Below, piece after piece: positions 21,564-32,225 of a stretch of 64,000 nucleotides of DNA. The DNA is taken from positions 99,866-163,865 of the forward strand of contig NW_005178923.1 of NCBI RefSeq assembly GCF_000350225.1, given 5' to 3'. Under the pieces are notes generated by a model. That model was not told where the DNA came from. It searched no databases and saw nothing but the letters and a program-made list of their open reading frames with translations. Within the stretch, counting starts at the first letter, position 1; the number at the start of each line of letters is the position of its first letter. A program made the translations under genes and the position numbers. This DNA comes from Chondrus crispus. Its lineage: Eukaryota; Rhodophyta; Florideophyceae; Gigartinales; Gigartinaceae.

Positions 21564-21853
21564 CGACGTGCGGTGTGACAGAGGTGAGGGCGGTGACGTG
21601 CGGCTTGCTGACCAATTGTATCGCTCCCTCTTGTCGGCCGGAGGCGCGGGGGAGCGGGGTTTGTCTGATCAGTTGGCGGGTGCGTATTCATTCGCTACTC
21701 TTCTTCTTGCCGCTCGCCGTCGAGGCGAGAGCGCGAAGACGCGAAGTCCGTTTTCTATCTGGCGTACCTCGCCTTCGTGGCGGGCGCGCCGGCGCCTGTG
21801 CCTCGGGCGGTGGCGGCCGGTACTGCCCCCCCGTCGTACAGTAGACTTGCCGG

Positions 21854-22830
21854 CCCTCGCTGCCCGTGGCGAGGGCCCAGCGCGCGGCGAAGCGCGACGA
21901 CGATCCTTATCCTTGTCGGCCCTCGCCACCGATGGCGAGGGCGCCGCGCGCAACGCCGCGCGACGCATGCAATTCTTCTTGGCCCCCTCGCCGTCGGCAG
22001 AGAGGGCTTGTAGGGCAGCGCGGCTGCCTGTCATTCCCGTCGCGTGGAGTATCCGGCCCGCGGCCCCACTCCGCGCTGCGGTGCGGCGGAAAGTCCGCTT
22101 GGAAGCGCCTGGGCCTCGCAAGCTCGGCCCGCGGCGCTCCCCGAGGACTTTTTCCGGCGCTTCTCGCGCTCCGGTTCCACCGAGGCAAGGTCCCACGCGG
22201 GTGTCATCTTCGTCCCCCCCCAGGCAATCGGGGCGAGGGCAGAGCGCGCGGTATTCTCCTTATCAACGCGCCCATCGCCATCGAGGCGCGGGCGCAGGAC
22301 GCACTGAAGCTCGTATTGTCCTTGGGACCCCTCGCCATCGGTGACGAGGGCCCAACGTGCGACGAACGTTCTTATCCTCGGCGTCCCTCGCCATTCGGGG
22401 CGAGGGCGCGCGACGCGGTCGTTCTTCTTGATGCCTCTCGCCGTCGGTGGCGAGGGCAGGGCGTGCAGTAGTCGTCTTCTTTCGCGCCCCTCGCCGTCCG
22501 GAGGCGGGGGGCGCGAGCGCGCGGGCGGTGGTCTTTCACTTGGCGTCCCTCTCCGTCTGAGGCGAGGGCGCGGCGCGCTGGTACAGCACGAGGAATTCGT
22601 CTTCTCGCGCGGCGCCTGTCCTTATCTTTTGCGCCCCTCGCCTTCCGGGCGGCGGGGGCGCGAGGGCGTGGCATTCGTCTCCTTCAGCGCGCCTCCTCGT
22701 CACCGGGGCGAGGACTCAGACGCACGGCGTCCGTTCTCTCCTTCAGCGCGCCCCTCGCCACCGCGGCAAGGGCGCAGACGCACGGCGTCCGTTCTCTCCT
22801 TAGCGTCCTTGGCGTCGTGGCGAGGGGGCC
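21854..22830. repeat. Degenerate tandem hairpin array of E3
   Basis: About a dozen copies of CCCTCGCC-n4-6-GGCGAGGG, each a short perfect or near-perfect hairpin, separated by variable GC-rich spacers. The best-preserved units start at 21854, 21920 and 21985, giving a 66-bp period. Most reading frames stay open on both strands because of composition and the 3n period. E3B holds a related array with more 66-bp units. Confidence 0.85.
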
Positions 22831-23150
22831 GGAGCGCGGCTCCGATGCCCACGCGCGGGGTGCGGGGAAAAAGGTCGGTGGAAAGCTCGAGGCCGTGTCT
22901 TTGTCGGAGTCTTCCCGATTCTCAGCCGGTGGGCCCCGCAGCGGGACGTCGTCCGCCACGCTCGGCTTTGGTGGGGTGCCTCCTCCGGTCATCCCATTTG
23001 CGGGGGAGGGTACCCATTTCCCACACGGAATGCGCCGTGAATTGGGACTTTTTCTTGTAATACACGTGTGCTGCGACCCTTTTTCCGTCCGCGGCGCAAT
23101 CAGAAAATAATCCCAAAAATTGTCGTAATTTCCCGCGAAAACAATTTCTG

Positions 23151-23226
23151 CCAAAAAATCAGAGCACAGTTCCTGATTGGTGCGCTGTCGTCTGAGGAAG
23201 AAATCTTCCCAAAATTAAATCATGGC
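23151..23226. other. Conserved noncoding block shared with E2
   Basis: Contains TGATTGGTGCGCTGTCGT, found with one mismatch in E2 near 38350, plus CCAAAAA upstream and ATTAAA...ATGGC downstream in both. ATTGG is a reversed CCAAT box, and TTTCCCGCGAAA at 23129-23140 is a perfect palindromic E2F-type site. It lies between pol and the hairpin array; E3B has the same sequence at about 52065-52150. Confidence 0.55.
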
Positions 23227-23326
23227 ATGCGCCGTGATTAACGACAAAAAGTTCTAATTCCAGGAGCAGACTCTTAAGTTCATGCGAGCTCGTCGATATG
23301 CCCTTATCCGTAACGGAGCGGTTCCG

Positions 23327-23362
23327 GCCCCCCCCCCTTAAGCGTGAACGTCCGCGTTCACG
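23327..23362 (-). promoter_or_regulatory. Hairpin-PPT module at the end of E3 pol
   Basis: On the minus strand CGTGAACG, loop CGGA and CGTTCACG (23343-23362) form a perfect 8-bp hairpin that encodes the last Pol residues. The stop TAA begins the purine run TTAAGGGGGGGGG. It duplicates the module beside the 3' LTR and could act as a second plus-strand primer. Confidence 0.7.
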
Positions 23363-26300
23363 TCTGGGGAGAGGCTTCTGCCGGTGCGCCTCCGGAGGCG
23401 TTGGGCGTAACGAGAGACCAACTCCTCCGGGACGTGAGTCCGCGCAGTCCAAGTGGGCGCGTCGTAATCCGCCCACTTCATGAGGAACTCCGTAGTTCCG
23501 TCTTCCATGACTCGATGTCTCAGTAGCCGTTCAACGGCATACTGCGTTCCCGCGGTGACCTTATCGGAGAGGTCCCGCGGGGTCGTCGTACTTGCTCGTG
23601 GCGCGTCTATCGGAGACGGCGCGTACACGCAGCGGTCGGCGGAGACTCGCTCGGTGACCCCATCACGATCGATCGTGATGGTTCGGCTGTCATTGGCGAG
23701 CACGCGGTAGGGTCCGACAGCGGGCGAGGCGAGCTTGTTCGATGTCTTAGCCCCATCGGTGGGGTTGAGATATACGTATTCTCCGGGACGGAGCCGGGAA
23801 TTAATACGTCGTATGCGCTTATCGAAGTCGCGCTTGTAGCGAGCCTGCGTCCGATGCAGGCTCCCGTAGGCCTTTTGGATAGTCGAGTCCAAGGTCTTGA
23901 GGAACTCGGCACGTTGGTTCCCTCTATCGGAAGGGGGCGCGTCGCCGTCCGCCCGTCGGAGAGAGAACTCCAGCGGTGGCCTGCTGAGCACGAGCTCAAA
24001 CGGCGTGGTGCGTGTGGTGCGATGTACGTGGGAGTTGTACGCATACGTAAGCGGCCCCACGTACACATCCCAGTCGTCCTGGTGTTCACCCACGTAGTTC
24101 CGCAGCATCGAGGCGATTGTTCGGTTATATCGCTCGACTTGCCCGTTCGTCTGGGGATGGTACGCCGAAGTGTACGAATTCGTTATCCCCAGAACGCGGC
24201 ACGTGCTGTGGAAGAACTTGGCATTAAACTGAGGGCCGTTGTCCGAAAGCAACGTGCGAGGGACGCCATACTTGAACACCCACGAGTCGCAGAACGCAAC
24301 TGCGACCGTGTACGCTGTTATCGTGCGGAGCGCAACGACTTGCGTCAGCTTACTGAAGCGGTCCGTAATCACGAGCAGGAACCGTTTTCCTGTCTTCGTC
24401 TTGGGGAGCGGCCCCAAGATGTCGATCTCGAGGCTCTCGAGGGGCCTCGTTGCTGGAAACAATCTCAATCGGTTGAGATGTTTCCTCAGCTTGACCCGGT
24501 TCATCGTGCAGGTTCGACACCGTCGCACCGTGGCTGCTACGTCTGCAGCCAGGTGGGGCCAGTGGTACTCGCGTCGAAGTGCGTAGTACATGCGGTTCTG
24601 GCCCGGGTGCCCCGCGATGGCCGGGTTGTGGCACAGGCGAAGGAGCCTGGCGCGAAGCGTCCGAGGTACCACCACCTGAACGATATCAGGGTCGAAGGGG
24701 TGTCTCCGTTTGAGCACCCCTTGGTGGTCCTCGAAGAACGCGGAGTCCCGGGACTCTGACTGTCGCGCCAAAACGGTTTGGCAGAAGTCATCCACGCGTT
24801 GCTCCTCGACTATCTCCTCTATCGTAAGAGGGGCCGGAAGGTCGTCCTGCGGTGGGGCGACCGGGGCGTCGAGCACGCCAGCCTCGGGGTCTTCGGCGCG
24901 CTGGATGTCGGCAGCGTCGAACTCGTCGTTCTCTTCCCAAAACGAATTGGGTCCTTGGAGAGCGGGGGCTTCGTCGTCGCCTCTCGGTTCGTCGCGCGTC
25001 CGTACGCGCGACCTTGTTCGGGCTTCGGCTTCGTTCCGTGTCGTTATGAAGACATGGACGGCCTGATGATCACAACTCGCGGTACAAGAGTGGTCCGCGA
25101 GCTCGTTCGATACGTCTCGAACTGTCGTGCCCCCGTCGAAAGTGGGGATGTCGTCATCCACCTCGACGGTGGGGCGAGGGTCATTGGCGATCTTCGGCGA
25201 CACGAGTCGTGACAGGGCATCGGGCACCTGATGCACGCGTCCGGGGCGGTACTGAATGGTGAAATCGTATTCAGCCAGACGTAGCCGCCACCGGGTGAGT
25301 CTTCCGGAACTCTCGGTGAGTGACATGAGCCATCGGAGGGCATCATGGTCCGTACGTACGGTGAACTTCGTGCCTTCTACGTACGGCCGTAGTGTGCGGA
25401 CGGCCCACACTACGGCGAAGCACTCGCGTTCGGTAGCGCTGTAGTTGCGCTCACTATCGGACAGTGAGTACGACCAATACCCCACGGGCCGCCAGTCGTT
25501 CGGCTCTTCGTGCTCCTGAAGTAAGGTGCAGCCGAGTTGGTAGGCACTCGCGTCGGTGTCTATCATGTACGGACGACCGTGCCGGGGCAACGCGAGGATC
25601 GGCGGAGCGATCATGCACTTCTTAAGGTTCTCGAACGCCTGAAGTTGCAGCTCCGTGGGGTTATAGAAATCAGGATCCGAATCCTTGCGCGTCATGTCGG
25701 TCAGAGGACGCGCAATCTTAGCGAACCCCTTAACGAATCGGCGGTATACGTTACACGCCCCGAGGAACGAGCGCACTTGCGTCAACGTCCTCGGGAACGT
25801 GAACGTCTTGAAAGCGTCGGCCGCCGTATCGGCCACGCTCAACTTGCCTGGGGAGATGACGTGCCCCAGGTAGTGCACCTTTGGTCGGAAGAAGCTGCAC
25901 TTCTTGAGCTTAAGGGAGATACCGGAACTCCGCAGTAAGCTCAAGACGGTATCGAGATGCCTCGCGTGTTCTCCGTGCGTACGGGAGAACACGATCACGT
26001 CGTCGAGATAGACGAGGCATATTTGCCAGCGGACTCCGGAGAGTATTATGTCGAGCGCACGTTGGAAGGTGGCCGGTGCCCCTTTGAGTCCAAACGGCAT
26101 GCGCAAGTGGCGAAACGTGCCCATGTGCGTCGTAAACGTGGTCTTATCCCGGTCTTCCGGAGCGACCGGGATCTGCCAATAACCGGAATTGCAGTCCAAC
26201 GTGGTGAAGACGGCTGCATCTCCTAACGAGTCGATGCAGTCGTCCATCCGTGGCAGCGGATACGAATCCGCTGCAGTCTTCGCGTTGAGACGCCGGTAGT

Positions 26301-28041
26301 CCACGCAGAACCGAAGAGAGCCGTCTTTCTTCGGTACGAGCACCACGAGGGACGCCCACTCGGTGCTCGCGGGTTCGATAACCCCTGCGTTCAACATCTT
26401 GTTGACCTCCTTCGCGACCATTTCGCGCATGGCCAGGCCCTTCCGATAGGGCATAGAAGGAATCGGTTTCGTTCCCGGTTCGAGGGGAATGCGGTGCTCC
26501 GTGGCTTGGATCGTTCCAAGCGCACCGCTCCACAGACTCGAGTGCTTACGGAGCATCTCGAGTACGTGGCCACGGAGCTTGTCATCGTCGATGTATGACA
26601 GGTCGATCTCTTTTTCCCAATCTATCGGTGGATTTTCGGGATCCTTTTTCTGGGGGAGTACAGTACCCCTCGACGTCGGTTGGCATAAAGGCGACCGTTC
26701 GTCCAGGTCGATTAGCCCCCTGCCCCCGGCGGTGGTCTTATCGTCGGAGTTGGATCGGCCAACTCCTACCCCACCGACTTGATCGGTCAAGTCGGTCAGG
26801 TGTAGCGCGTGCGCGATCCCCTCGGCGACCTTACGTTCGGGAGTGAGAATGGCGAGGGGGTTGCGCTTCGCGTATCCCACGACGGTGTGCTTCGGAAGCC
26901 TCCTTTCTCGTCGTGAGAAATTCGCGACGATGACGTCGAAGGTCTGATTCGGTAGGACCTCCGCGACGCCATTCGTCAGCCTCACTCCATGTCGGTGTTG
27001 GAGTGAGGGCTTGGGTTCCAGGAACATGAGGCCCCTCCCCGCGGTTGTCACACGCACGCGGGCTTGTGACATCGCGGGGATGGTAACCCAGCGGGCGATT
27101 CGGATCGCCTGCGGGGCCTCCTCGCGTACGTCCGGCCGACCCGTGTGTCGCCCGTGTCGCCTGGTAGGGGGAGTCGACTTCCCCTTTCCGTCGACGATGG
27201 CGACAGAACCGCCTTGGCGTAGCTCCATTCGTTGAGCTTCGATGTCGATACATCGCACGTGCGTATCGATGAAGGCCGTGCTGAGGAGGACCGGCACGGC
27301 GAGCCGGTCCGCGACTACGAACGGAATTCGGAACACCGTGTTCCTCAACCGCACGGCCAGGCGGACGACGGCCGAAAGCTTGAGGGGGTTGCTATTCGCG
27401 CCTGCCAATCGTGCCAGAGGTGCGTCGTGCACGACGTAACGCGTCCAATCGGGGGGAAGGTCGGCCTTCCTCACCAGATTATACCCCGAGCACGTATCAA
27501 CGGCGATCGTGCGGGGTTTAAATACATTTCCCTCTGTGGCTATCGAGCCGAGGACGTTGTAGATCTTCGACGTCATAAGGCAAATGACGCCGTCGACAAC
27601 CTTCGGGGCGACCTTATCGGTGAGGTCGTTCCGCCGGGGCCTTAGATTTCGGTGCTGGCCCCGTTTGCATTTCCTTCTCCCCCTTCCTTGGGGCGTCCGC
27701 AGATCAGTGACGCCCCTCGGATTACTCGAGTCCGTACGACACGGACCTTTCTCCGGCGACCTTGGGCTCGCGGGAGTCAGGGGGTCGACCGAATCTTTTT
27801 GGTCGTCGTTGCCCCCGTCGCCTTCGTTACGCCTCACCGGGACGTCGGCTGTCCCCGTGTCTTGTTCTCCTAACGTCGGGCCTTCGGAGGCCTCGACGTG
27901 CGCTCTCTCCTGTATCAGAATTACAGGAGCTCCCGTGCTCGCCTCCGGTAGCAGGGGATGTATTATCGGACAATACCCCCCGTGTCCTTGGCGAGCACGC
28001 GGGGTCGGGTCTAGTTCGTTGGGAAGAGACGGCTCACGCAA
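23338..28041 (-). CDS. Pol of E3: protease, RT, RNase H, integrase, chromodomain
   Basis: One open frame of 1567 codons. An acidic/basic linker (1-145) leads to an aspartic protease with VDTCSG near 181-186, a variant of the usual DTG[AS]. RT follows with LDCNSGYWQIP and YLDD near 677, then RNase H with IDTDAS near 827 and TDHDALRWLM. Integrase has an H-H-C-C module near 1130-1170, EIDILGPLP near 1205, SDNGPQ near 1267 and the glutamate in GQVERYNRT near 1297. A GPYRV segment and a C-terminal chromodomain (about 1495-1540, with LMKWADYDAPTW) complete it. The listed start is not an ATG: the frame is open upstream into gag's last codons, in the -1 frame, and E2 conserves that upstream peptide. 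So it is probably made as a Gag-Pol fusion by -1 frameshifting. It processes, reverse-transcribes and integrates the element. No damage is seen. Confidence 0.93.
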   Translation of the reverse strand: MREPSLPNELDPTPRARQGHGGYCPIIHPLLPEASTGAPVILIQERAHVEASEGPTLGEQDTGTADVPVRRNEGDGGNDDQKDSVDPLTPASPRSPEKGPCRTDSSNPRGVTDLRTPQGRGRRKCKRGQHRNLRPRRNDLTDKVAPKVVDGVICLMTSKIYNVLGSIATEGNVFKPRTIAVDTCSGYNLVRKADLPPDWTRYVVHDAPLARLAGANSNPLKLSAVVRLAVRLRNTVFRIPFVVADRLAVPVLLSTAFIDTHVRCIDIEAQRMELRQGGSVAIVDGKGKSTPPTRRHGRHTGRPDVREEAPQAIRIARWVTIPAMSQARVRVTTAGRGLMFLEPKPSLQHRHGVRLTNGVAEVLPNQTFDVIVANFSRRERRLPKHTVVGYAKRNPLAILTPERKVAEGIAHALHLTDLTDQVGGVGVGRSNSDDKTTAGGRGLIDLDERSPLCQPTSRGTVLPQKKDPENPPIDWEKEIDLSYIDDDKLRGHVLEMLRKHSSLWSGALGTIQATEHRIPLEPGTKPIPSMPYRKGLAMREMVAKEVNKMLNAGVIEPASTEWASLVVLVPKKDGSLRFCVDYRRLNAKTAADSYPLPRMDDCIDSLGDAAVFTTLDCNSGYWQIPVAPEDRDKTTFTTHMGTFRHLRMPFGLKGAPATFQRALDIILSGVRWQICLVYLDDVIVFSRTHGEHARHLDTVLSLLRSSGISLKLKKCSFFRPKVHYLGHVISPGKLSVADTAADAFKTFTFPRTLTQVRSFLGACNVYRRFVKGFAKIARPLTDMTRKDSDPDFYNPTELQLQAFENLKKCMIAPPILALPRHGRPYMIDTDASAYQLGCTLLQEHEEPNDWRPVGYWSYSLSDSERNYSATERECFAVVWAVRTLRPYVEGTKFTVRTDHDALRWLMSLTESSGRLTRWRLRLAEYDFTIQYRPGRVHQVPDALSRLVSPKIANDPRPTVEVDDDIPTFDGGTTVRDVSNELADHSCTASCDHQAVHVFITTRNEAEARTRSRVRTRDEPRGDDEAPALQGPNSFWEENDEFDAADIQRAEDPEAGVLDAPVAPPQDDLPAPLTIEEIVEEQRVDDFCQTVLARQSESRDSAFFEDHQGVLKRRHPFDPDIVQVVVPRTLRARLLRLCHNPAIAGHPGQNRMYYALRREYHWPHLAADVAATVRRCRTCTMNRVKLRKHLNRLRLFPATRPLESLEIDILGPLPKTKTGKRFLLVITDRFSKLTQVVALRTITAYTVAVAFCDSWVFKYGVPRTLLSDNGPQFNAKFFHSTCRVLGITNSYTSAYHPQTNGQVERYNRTIASMLRNYVGEHQDDWDVYVGPLTYAYNSHVHRTTRTTPFELVLSRPPLEFSLRRADGDAPPSDRGNQRAEFLKTLDSTIQKAYGSLHRTQARYKRDFDKRIRRINSRLRPGEYVYLNPTDGAKTSNKLASPAVGPYRVLANDSRTITIDRDGVTERVSADRCVYAPSPIDAPRASTTTPRDLSDKVTAGTQYAVERLLRHRVMEDGTTEFLMKWADYDAPTWTARTHVPEELVSRYAQRLRRRTGRSLSPDVNADVHA

Positions 28042-28061
28042 TCGCGTGTACGTAACCGTCT

Positions 28062-30632
28062 TTACCCTTTTCTCGAACTACCTGTGCTATCGGAGCTAAC
28101 CTCCTGGCTATCGACGGCCAGGTCTTCTTCGAGTAGCCGTCCGCGTGGGTCGGGACGATTCCCCCACTGCGGCTCAGCGGCCCTGGCGAAGTATTCGGGT
28201 ACTTCCGGGCCTTTACCTGCGGCGTCCGGTCGTCGCAGGATATGGGGGACGAAGCGAGTCGGCTCTCTTTCGTGACCGTCCGTGAGTAGAGGGTACGGAT
28301 CCTCTACCCAGTCTTGCAAGTACATTCTCGCATTTTGTACCTGTTGGGGTAACCGAGAAAGGTCTCGGTCCCCTCTCTGCTCTTGGTGCGGGTATCGTGT
28401 GTCCGCCTGGCGGTAGGCGGGTCGATCCCGACGATCGACTTCGTTACGACGGTACCCGCCTCCACGGGGGGCGAAGCGTGCGCCCCCACCCGATCGGTTC
28501 GGGAACCCTTGACGCCGGGGACGGCTCTCGCCCGCCGCTTGCCGGAGGAGATTACGCGCACCGGGGCGCGTCTCCATCTGGTAACGGTAGTTCCTGTACG
28601 CCGTGAACATTCGTTGTTCCGGCGACAGGAACGGGCACGCGTACATGGCATGCCCGTACGTACGGCATAGCCAGCACACGTACGCGCTGCCGTCCGTTGA
28701 GGCGAAGGTCGCCGCGTGCCGCGCCTCCTCATCGGTGAGGAGGGGCACGCGAGGCAAGGCGCTTCCCTTATCTCGACTCGAGATATCGAGCTCGGCGACG
28801 CGGGGGTCCGTGCCCCTTGTCACTCTCGGAGTGGCCGCGAATGCGGTCGCGTAACTCGATGTCGTTCCGGTCGACATCGGTGAGGGGGTTCGTGCCCCCA
28901 CGGGCCCTGCTCCTTGCGTAATGAGGACAGTGTCGGCCTGCCACTCATCCTTCCCGATATGGAGGGTCGAGGCGGGCGAACTTGTCGCGGCGGACTTCGT
29001 AGTCCTGCCAGCCCTCCCTGCCGGTTTTGGATCCGGCAGAGGTAAACCGCGCCGAGCGCGGTACGTTGTACCTTCCGCCGTGGCGATACGGCGGATGGTC
29101 GGAAGATCGGTCTTCTGACTGCCTGGCAACCTTTGCACAGTCTCGGATACTGCGGCACGGGTTGCCGGTGCAAGTCCCCGCACGAAGTAGTGCGCGAGGG
29201 ACTGTTCGGTGAAGACTGCCGTGCATCGGAACGCGGCAGTCTCGAGTCGGTCAGCAAACGTGCTTTCCGTCTCATGCGATTGCTGTCGCGCCGTAGCGAC
29301 AGCGTCGTACGCTTCACCCAACACGTCGCCCGTGAGGTAGCGTTTCAAGAATTGATTCACGAGCCCCGGCCAGCTCACGTCGTCGTGGAGCTGGCCGGCG
29401 CGGAGGCCACGCATCGTATAACTCGTATACAGGCGCTCCGCGTCGCGCTCGAGGAAGTGCGCGAGAACTCGTACCGCAACACCTTCGGTCAGGTGTTGCG
29501 AGTTGAAGGTGATTCGGATATCCTTCAAGAACGGCAGCAGCTGGATCGGGTCGGTACCGTCGAAGCTGCGCATAGTGGGCCGGATCCCACGACAGCGTTG
29601 GACGTACTTCGCGATCCGTCCCGCGTCACCCGAGGTAACGAGCCTCGAGGTGTTATCCAAGCGGTACATACGATAGTCAGCAACGGCGCTGAACTCTTGG
29701 ATCATCGTATGTACCGGTTCGAGCCCGGGTTCAGCGGGACCCAGCGTGCCGAAGGAGCTAACCGGTAGCGTACGGACGTCTACCGGACCTGGATGCTCGG
29801 CGTAACTCGCCGGCGGGTAGCCGCCCCAGCGGGGATCGACGGAGAACATTGGTTCTCCGGATGCGCGGGCGGCTCCTCCACGGTCCTGTTCGTCCACGTA
29901 CCATACGCGGTCCACTTGCCGCCTACTTCCGGCGATAGGAGGCAAGGCTTGGGTCTCAGACGCGAAGTTCGCGTCTATCGGAGGACGGCTTCCTTCTGCA
30001 GTCCGACTGGTAGCGGCACCAGTCGGACGCCAACCTTCGGGGGCGGCGGCGCTCGGAGGTACGGTACCGCCGGGCCCTCTCAAGGGGGCACCGGGTAGCC
30101 CTTCGGCCATGGTAAGTTCCATGTCACGAGCACGTCGACGAGTGGAGTTGAGCTCAGCGGAGAGGTGCGCGAACGCACCCAATTGCTCTGCGGTCGGAGA
30201 GGTTCGGTCCTCGGGTCGTCTCACCGAGGTCGGCCTCTCAGGGCGACCTTGCCCGGACGGTCCGGGCGAGGCGAAACGGGAGTCTTCGACGAGCACTATC
30301 CGCGAGTGTAACTCGTCGATCAGTGCTCGGAGATTCTCTAAGGACTGCGTCACTCTATCGAACCTCCCTTCACGCAGGGAGCGGAGTTCGGCCATACATC
30401 GAGTGTATACATGGTCCGATACATCGATCCGAAGGGAAGTACGGACTTCCTCGATGTATTCGGCTATGCGTTCGAACATCGCCGCCGCTCTTTCCTCGGA
30501 GGATCCGAGCGACGGTTCGCGGTCACGAGGACCTGCGTCGCCGTCGCCCGACGGGGCGGATGGGGACTGCACAGCGGCCGGACTCAGATCCGCCGCTTCG
30601 GAGCGAATCGAGGGCTCAAACTCTTGGTTCAT
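28062..30632 (-). CDS. Gag of E3
   Basis: The ATG at 30632 opens 856 codons. The acidic N-terminus is followed by a coiled-coil-rich part (about 45-120: ERIAEYIEEVRTSLR onward), a Pro/Gly/Arg-rich linker, and a capsid-like helical region (about 290-520). Near 640-660 lies a CCHC knuckle, CWLCRTYGHAMYAC (C-x2-C-x4-H-x4-C). The Arg/Gly-rich tail (about 690-760) should help bind RNA. It is the structural protein of the cytoplasmic virus-like particle. The stop at 28062-28064 directly follows SSRKG; pol reading resumes one base back. It has the same length and architecture as E2 Gag, but at 856 residues it is long for Ty3/gypsy. No stops or frameshifts. Confidence 0.9.
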   Translation of the reverse strand: MNQEFEPSIRSEAADLSPAAVQSPSAPSGDGDAGPRDREPSLGSSEERAAAMFERIAEYIEEVRTSLRIDVSDHVYTRCMAELRSLREGRFDRVTQSLENLRALIDELHSRIVLVEDSRFASPGPSGQGRPERPTSVRRPEDRTSPTAEQLGAFAHLSAELNSTRRRARDMELTMAEGLPGAPLRGPGGTVPPSAAAPEGWRPTGAATSRTAEGSRPPIDANFASETQALPPIAGSRRQVDRVWYVDEQDRGGAARASGEPMFSVDPRWGGYPPASYAEHPGPVDVRTLPVSSFGTLGPAEPGLEPVHTMIQEFSAVADYRMYRLDNTSRLVTSGDAGRIAKYVQRCRGIRPTMRSFDGTDPIQLLPFLKDIRITFNSQHLTEGVAVRVLAHFLERDAERLYTSYTMRGLRAGQLHDDVSWPGLVNQFLKRYLTGDVLGEAYDAVATARQQSHETESTFADRLETAAFRCTAVFTEQSLAHYFVRGLAPATRAAVSETVQRLPGSQKTDLPTIRRIATAEGTTYRARRGLPLPDPKPAGRAGRTTKSAATSSPASTLHIGKDEWQADTVLITQGAGPVGARTPSPMSTGTTSSYATAFAATPRVTRGTDPRVAELDISSRDKGSALPRVPLLTDEEARHAATFASTDGSAYVCWLCRTYGHAMYACPFLSPEQRMFTAYRNYRYQMETRPGARNLLRQAAGESRPRRQGFPNRSGGGARFAPRGGGYRRNEVDRRDRPAYRQADTRYPHQEQRGDRDLSRLPQQVQNARMYLQDWVEDPYPLLTDGHEREPTRFVPHILRRPDAAGKGPEVPEYFARAAEPQWGNRPDPRGRLLEEDLAVDSQEVSSDSTGSSRKG

Positions 30633-30692
30633 CTCAACGCGATCGGTTCGCGGAGGGAAGCGGAAGTCTTCTCGGAGGTCGAACTCCAGGGT

Positions 30693-30711
30693 CTTCTAGG
30701 TCCGGAGACCA
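30693..30711 (-). promoter_or_regulatory. Primer-binding site of E3
   Basis: On the minus strand TGGTCTCCGGACCTAGAAG starts one base after the 5' LTR, the same position and 19-mer (one base different) as in E1 and E2. Confidence 0.82.
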
Positions 30712-30712
30712 C

Positions 30713-31391
30713 TGTAGCATAAACACCCCCGGCGATAGGGGTGTATGCACAGTTCGACCGAGACCCTTGTCGATCGGGAAGACGGGGGTGAAGCGAGACA
30801 CCAGCTAACGGCACCGGGCAGCGGGCCCGGGTAGCGTGGTAGAGCGGGAACGGGGAGGACGCCGGTACGCGCGAGCGGTTCGACGCCTCGACGCCCCGGC
30901 GCGGTACTGGGTAACGATCCAGTACCGACGGGCGGAGGCGGAGCCGGCTCGTGGGCGTACCGCGCGCGTCCTCAACCCGCGCTCGGTGCCGCTTCTAAGG
31001 TAATTAGCGAGCGTTACCTTAGAATAAGCGGGAAGTCGGACCTTGACGGTCGGTGGGTGACAAGTCCGTGCTTGTCCTCCTCCACCCCGCCGGTCCGCTC
31101 CATATTTAATATACAAAACAATCTATAACACTACAGTACCGAAGTACTGTAGTGGAGTACTGTGGTACAGACCGTACTGTAATACTGTCAGCCATCGTGG
31201 CTGACAGTACACGTGTGTGCGCGCGCTACCGTCCCGCGCGGTACACGTGTGCACGTGTGCACGCGTGCGCCCGGTACCCGAGGGGTACACGTGGCCACGC
31301 GCAGTAGTGCTGTAGAGCATCGGGCTCTACAGCACTAGATCCCGTTGTTGATCTAATCTAACTAAAAAGCCCCAGGGGGGATTATACTACA
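30713..31391 (-). repeat. 5' LTR of E3 (679 bp)
   Basis: About 99% identical by eye to 20604-21288, with a 5-base and a 1-base deletion. TATA-like TATATTAAATA is on the minus strand near 31103-31114. The U5-end hairpin, ACACCCC/GGGGTGT, lies beside the primer-binding site. Confidence 0.92.
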
Positions 31392-32225
31392 TAAACCCCG
31401 ACCACGAGGGCACACTTCTCTGCCCAGCGTGCCCCCTCGGCAAACAGACTCGCGCCCCGTTCCCAACGTCCTCCCCCTTACCTGACACGGCCCGAGTGGC
31501 GCACGTTATGTATGTGGAGCGTCGGAGGGAGCGGAACTCCCGCTGGCGCATAACCGCCGTGCCCCAGCAGGCCGGATATCAGTCTCGGGCACACCGACGC
31601 GACGCAGTGTCGTCAATGGCTACCCACCCGCCGCAGGAGCCGGAGCGGGCCAGCCTGTCGCACGCGCAAGCGTTTTCGACGCATTCGGTGCCGCCTAAGA
31701 CGGCACCCGTCACTATGGACAAAGTGTCCGCGGACCTATGCGGCCCCCTCCCGGCGTCATTAGCCGGCAGACGCCACCTCCAGACAGTAGTAGATGCGGC
31801 ATCAAAGTACACCGCGGCGGTTCCGCTGACGACAAAAGGGCAAGCCGCCCAAACGCTAGTGGACGTCTTGCGACTCTGGCAAACCATTACTGGACGCTCT
31901 GCGCGCCGCGTCCACACCGACAACGCCAAAGAACTAACCTCCTCCGTCATCAAGGCATTCCACCCACAGAATCGGACCATCAACACGGTCACCACGCCGC
32001 GATCGTCACAGCAGAACGCGTCAGCGGAACGGACCATCCGCGACGTCATCGACGATACCGGCACTGCTCTCATCGCTGCTGAGCTGTCACCCACATGGTG
32101 GCTGTACGCCGCCATGAATGCGACAATAAAAAGCAACACCATTCCGTCTACTGTAACCAAACGGGTTCCATACGACGACATGCATGGAGAAAGACCGACT
32201 GTGGAACAATTCCATCCGTTTGGTT
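31392..32225 (+). pseudogene. C1 integrase core
   Basis: Opens with NPDHEGTLLCPACPLGKQ, the two cysteines completing the zinc module whose histidines lie left of E3. The rve core follows: SADLCGPLP with the first aspartate, VHTDNAKE with the second, and TPRSSQQNASAERTIRD with the glutamate. The frame is open from 31394 to the solo LTR at 32226, so this part of C1 has no internal damage; it is non-functional only because it is interrupted. FHPFG just before the cut is a conserved segment downstream of the core. Confidence 0.85.

Larger units (their letters stand above)
20604..31391 (-). mobile_element. Ty3/gypsy chromovirus E3, intact gag and pol
   Basis: Ends TGTAGCATAAAC...TTATACTACA, flanked by TAAAC (20599-20603 and 31392-31396), inside copia integrase. 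Read on the minus strand: 5' LTR, PBS, gag, pol, hairpin-PPT module, about 2 kb of cargo (conserved block, hairpin array, antisense leader), second hairpin-PPT module, 3' LTR. The LTRs differ by about seven substitutions and two small indels over 680 bp, so the insertion is recent and may be autonomous. Confidence 0.92.

Noticed and set aside
21343-22344. 333-codon plus-strand frame in E3 starting next to the 3' LTR, as a single protein
   Set aside because: It runs through a pyrimidine tract whose length changes by two bases in E3B, and then through the hairpin array where all frames are open. Only the first 70 codons are conserved in frame, so I treat it as a leader, not a protein.
21854-22830. 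CRISPR-like array in E3
   Set aside because: Repeats are hairpins with degenerate sequence and related, not unique, spacers, in a eukaryotic retrotransposon with no Cas genes.
23854-24759. 301-codon plus-strand frame inside E3 pol (and its mirror at 50506-51411)
   Set aside because: Opposite-strand shadow of the integrase coding sequence in GC-rich DNA. It recurs in E3B only because pol is conserved.
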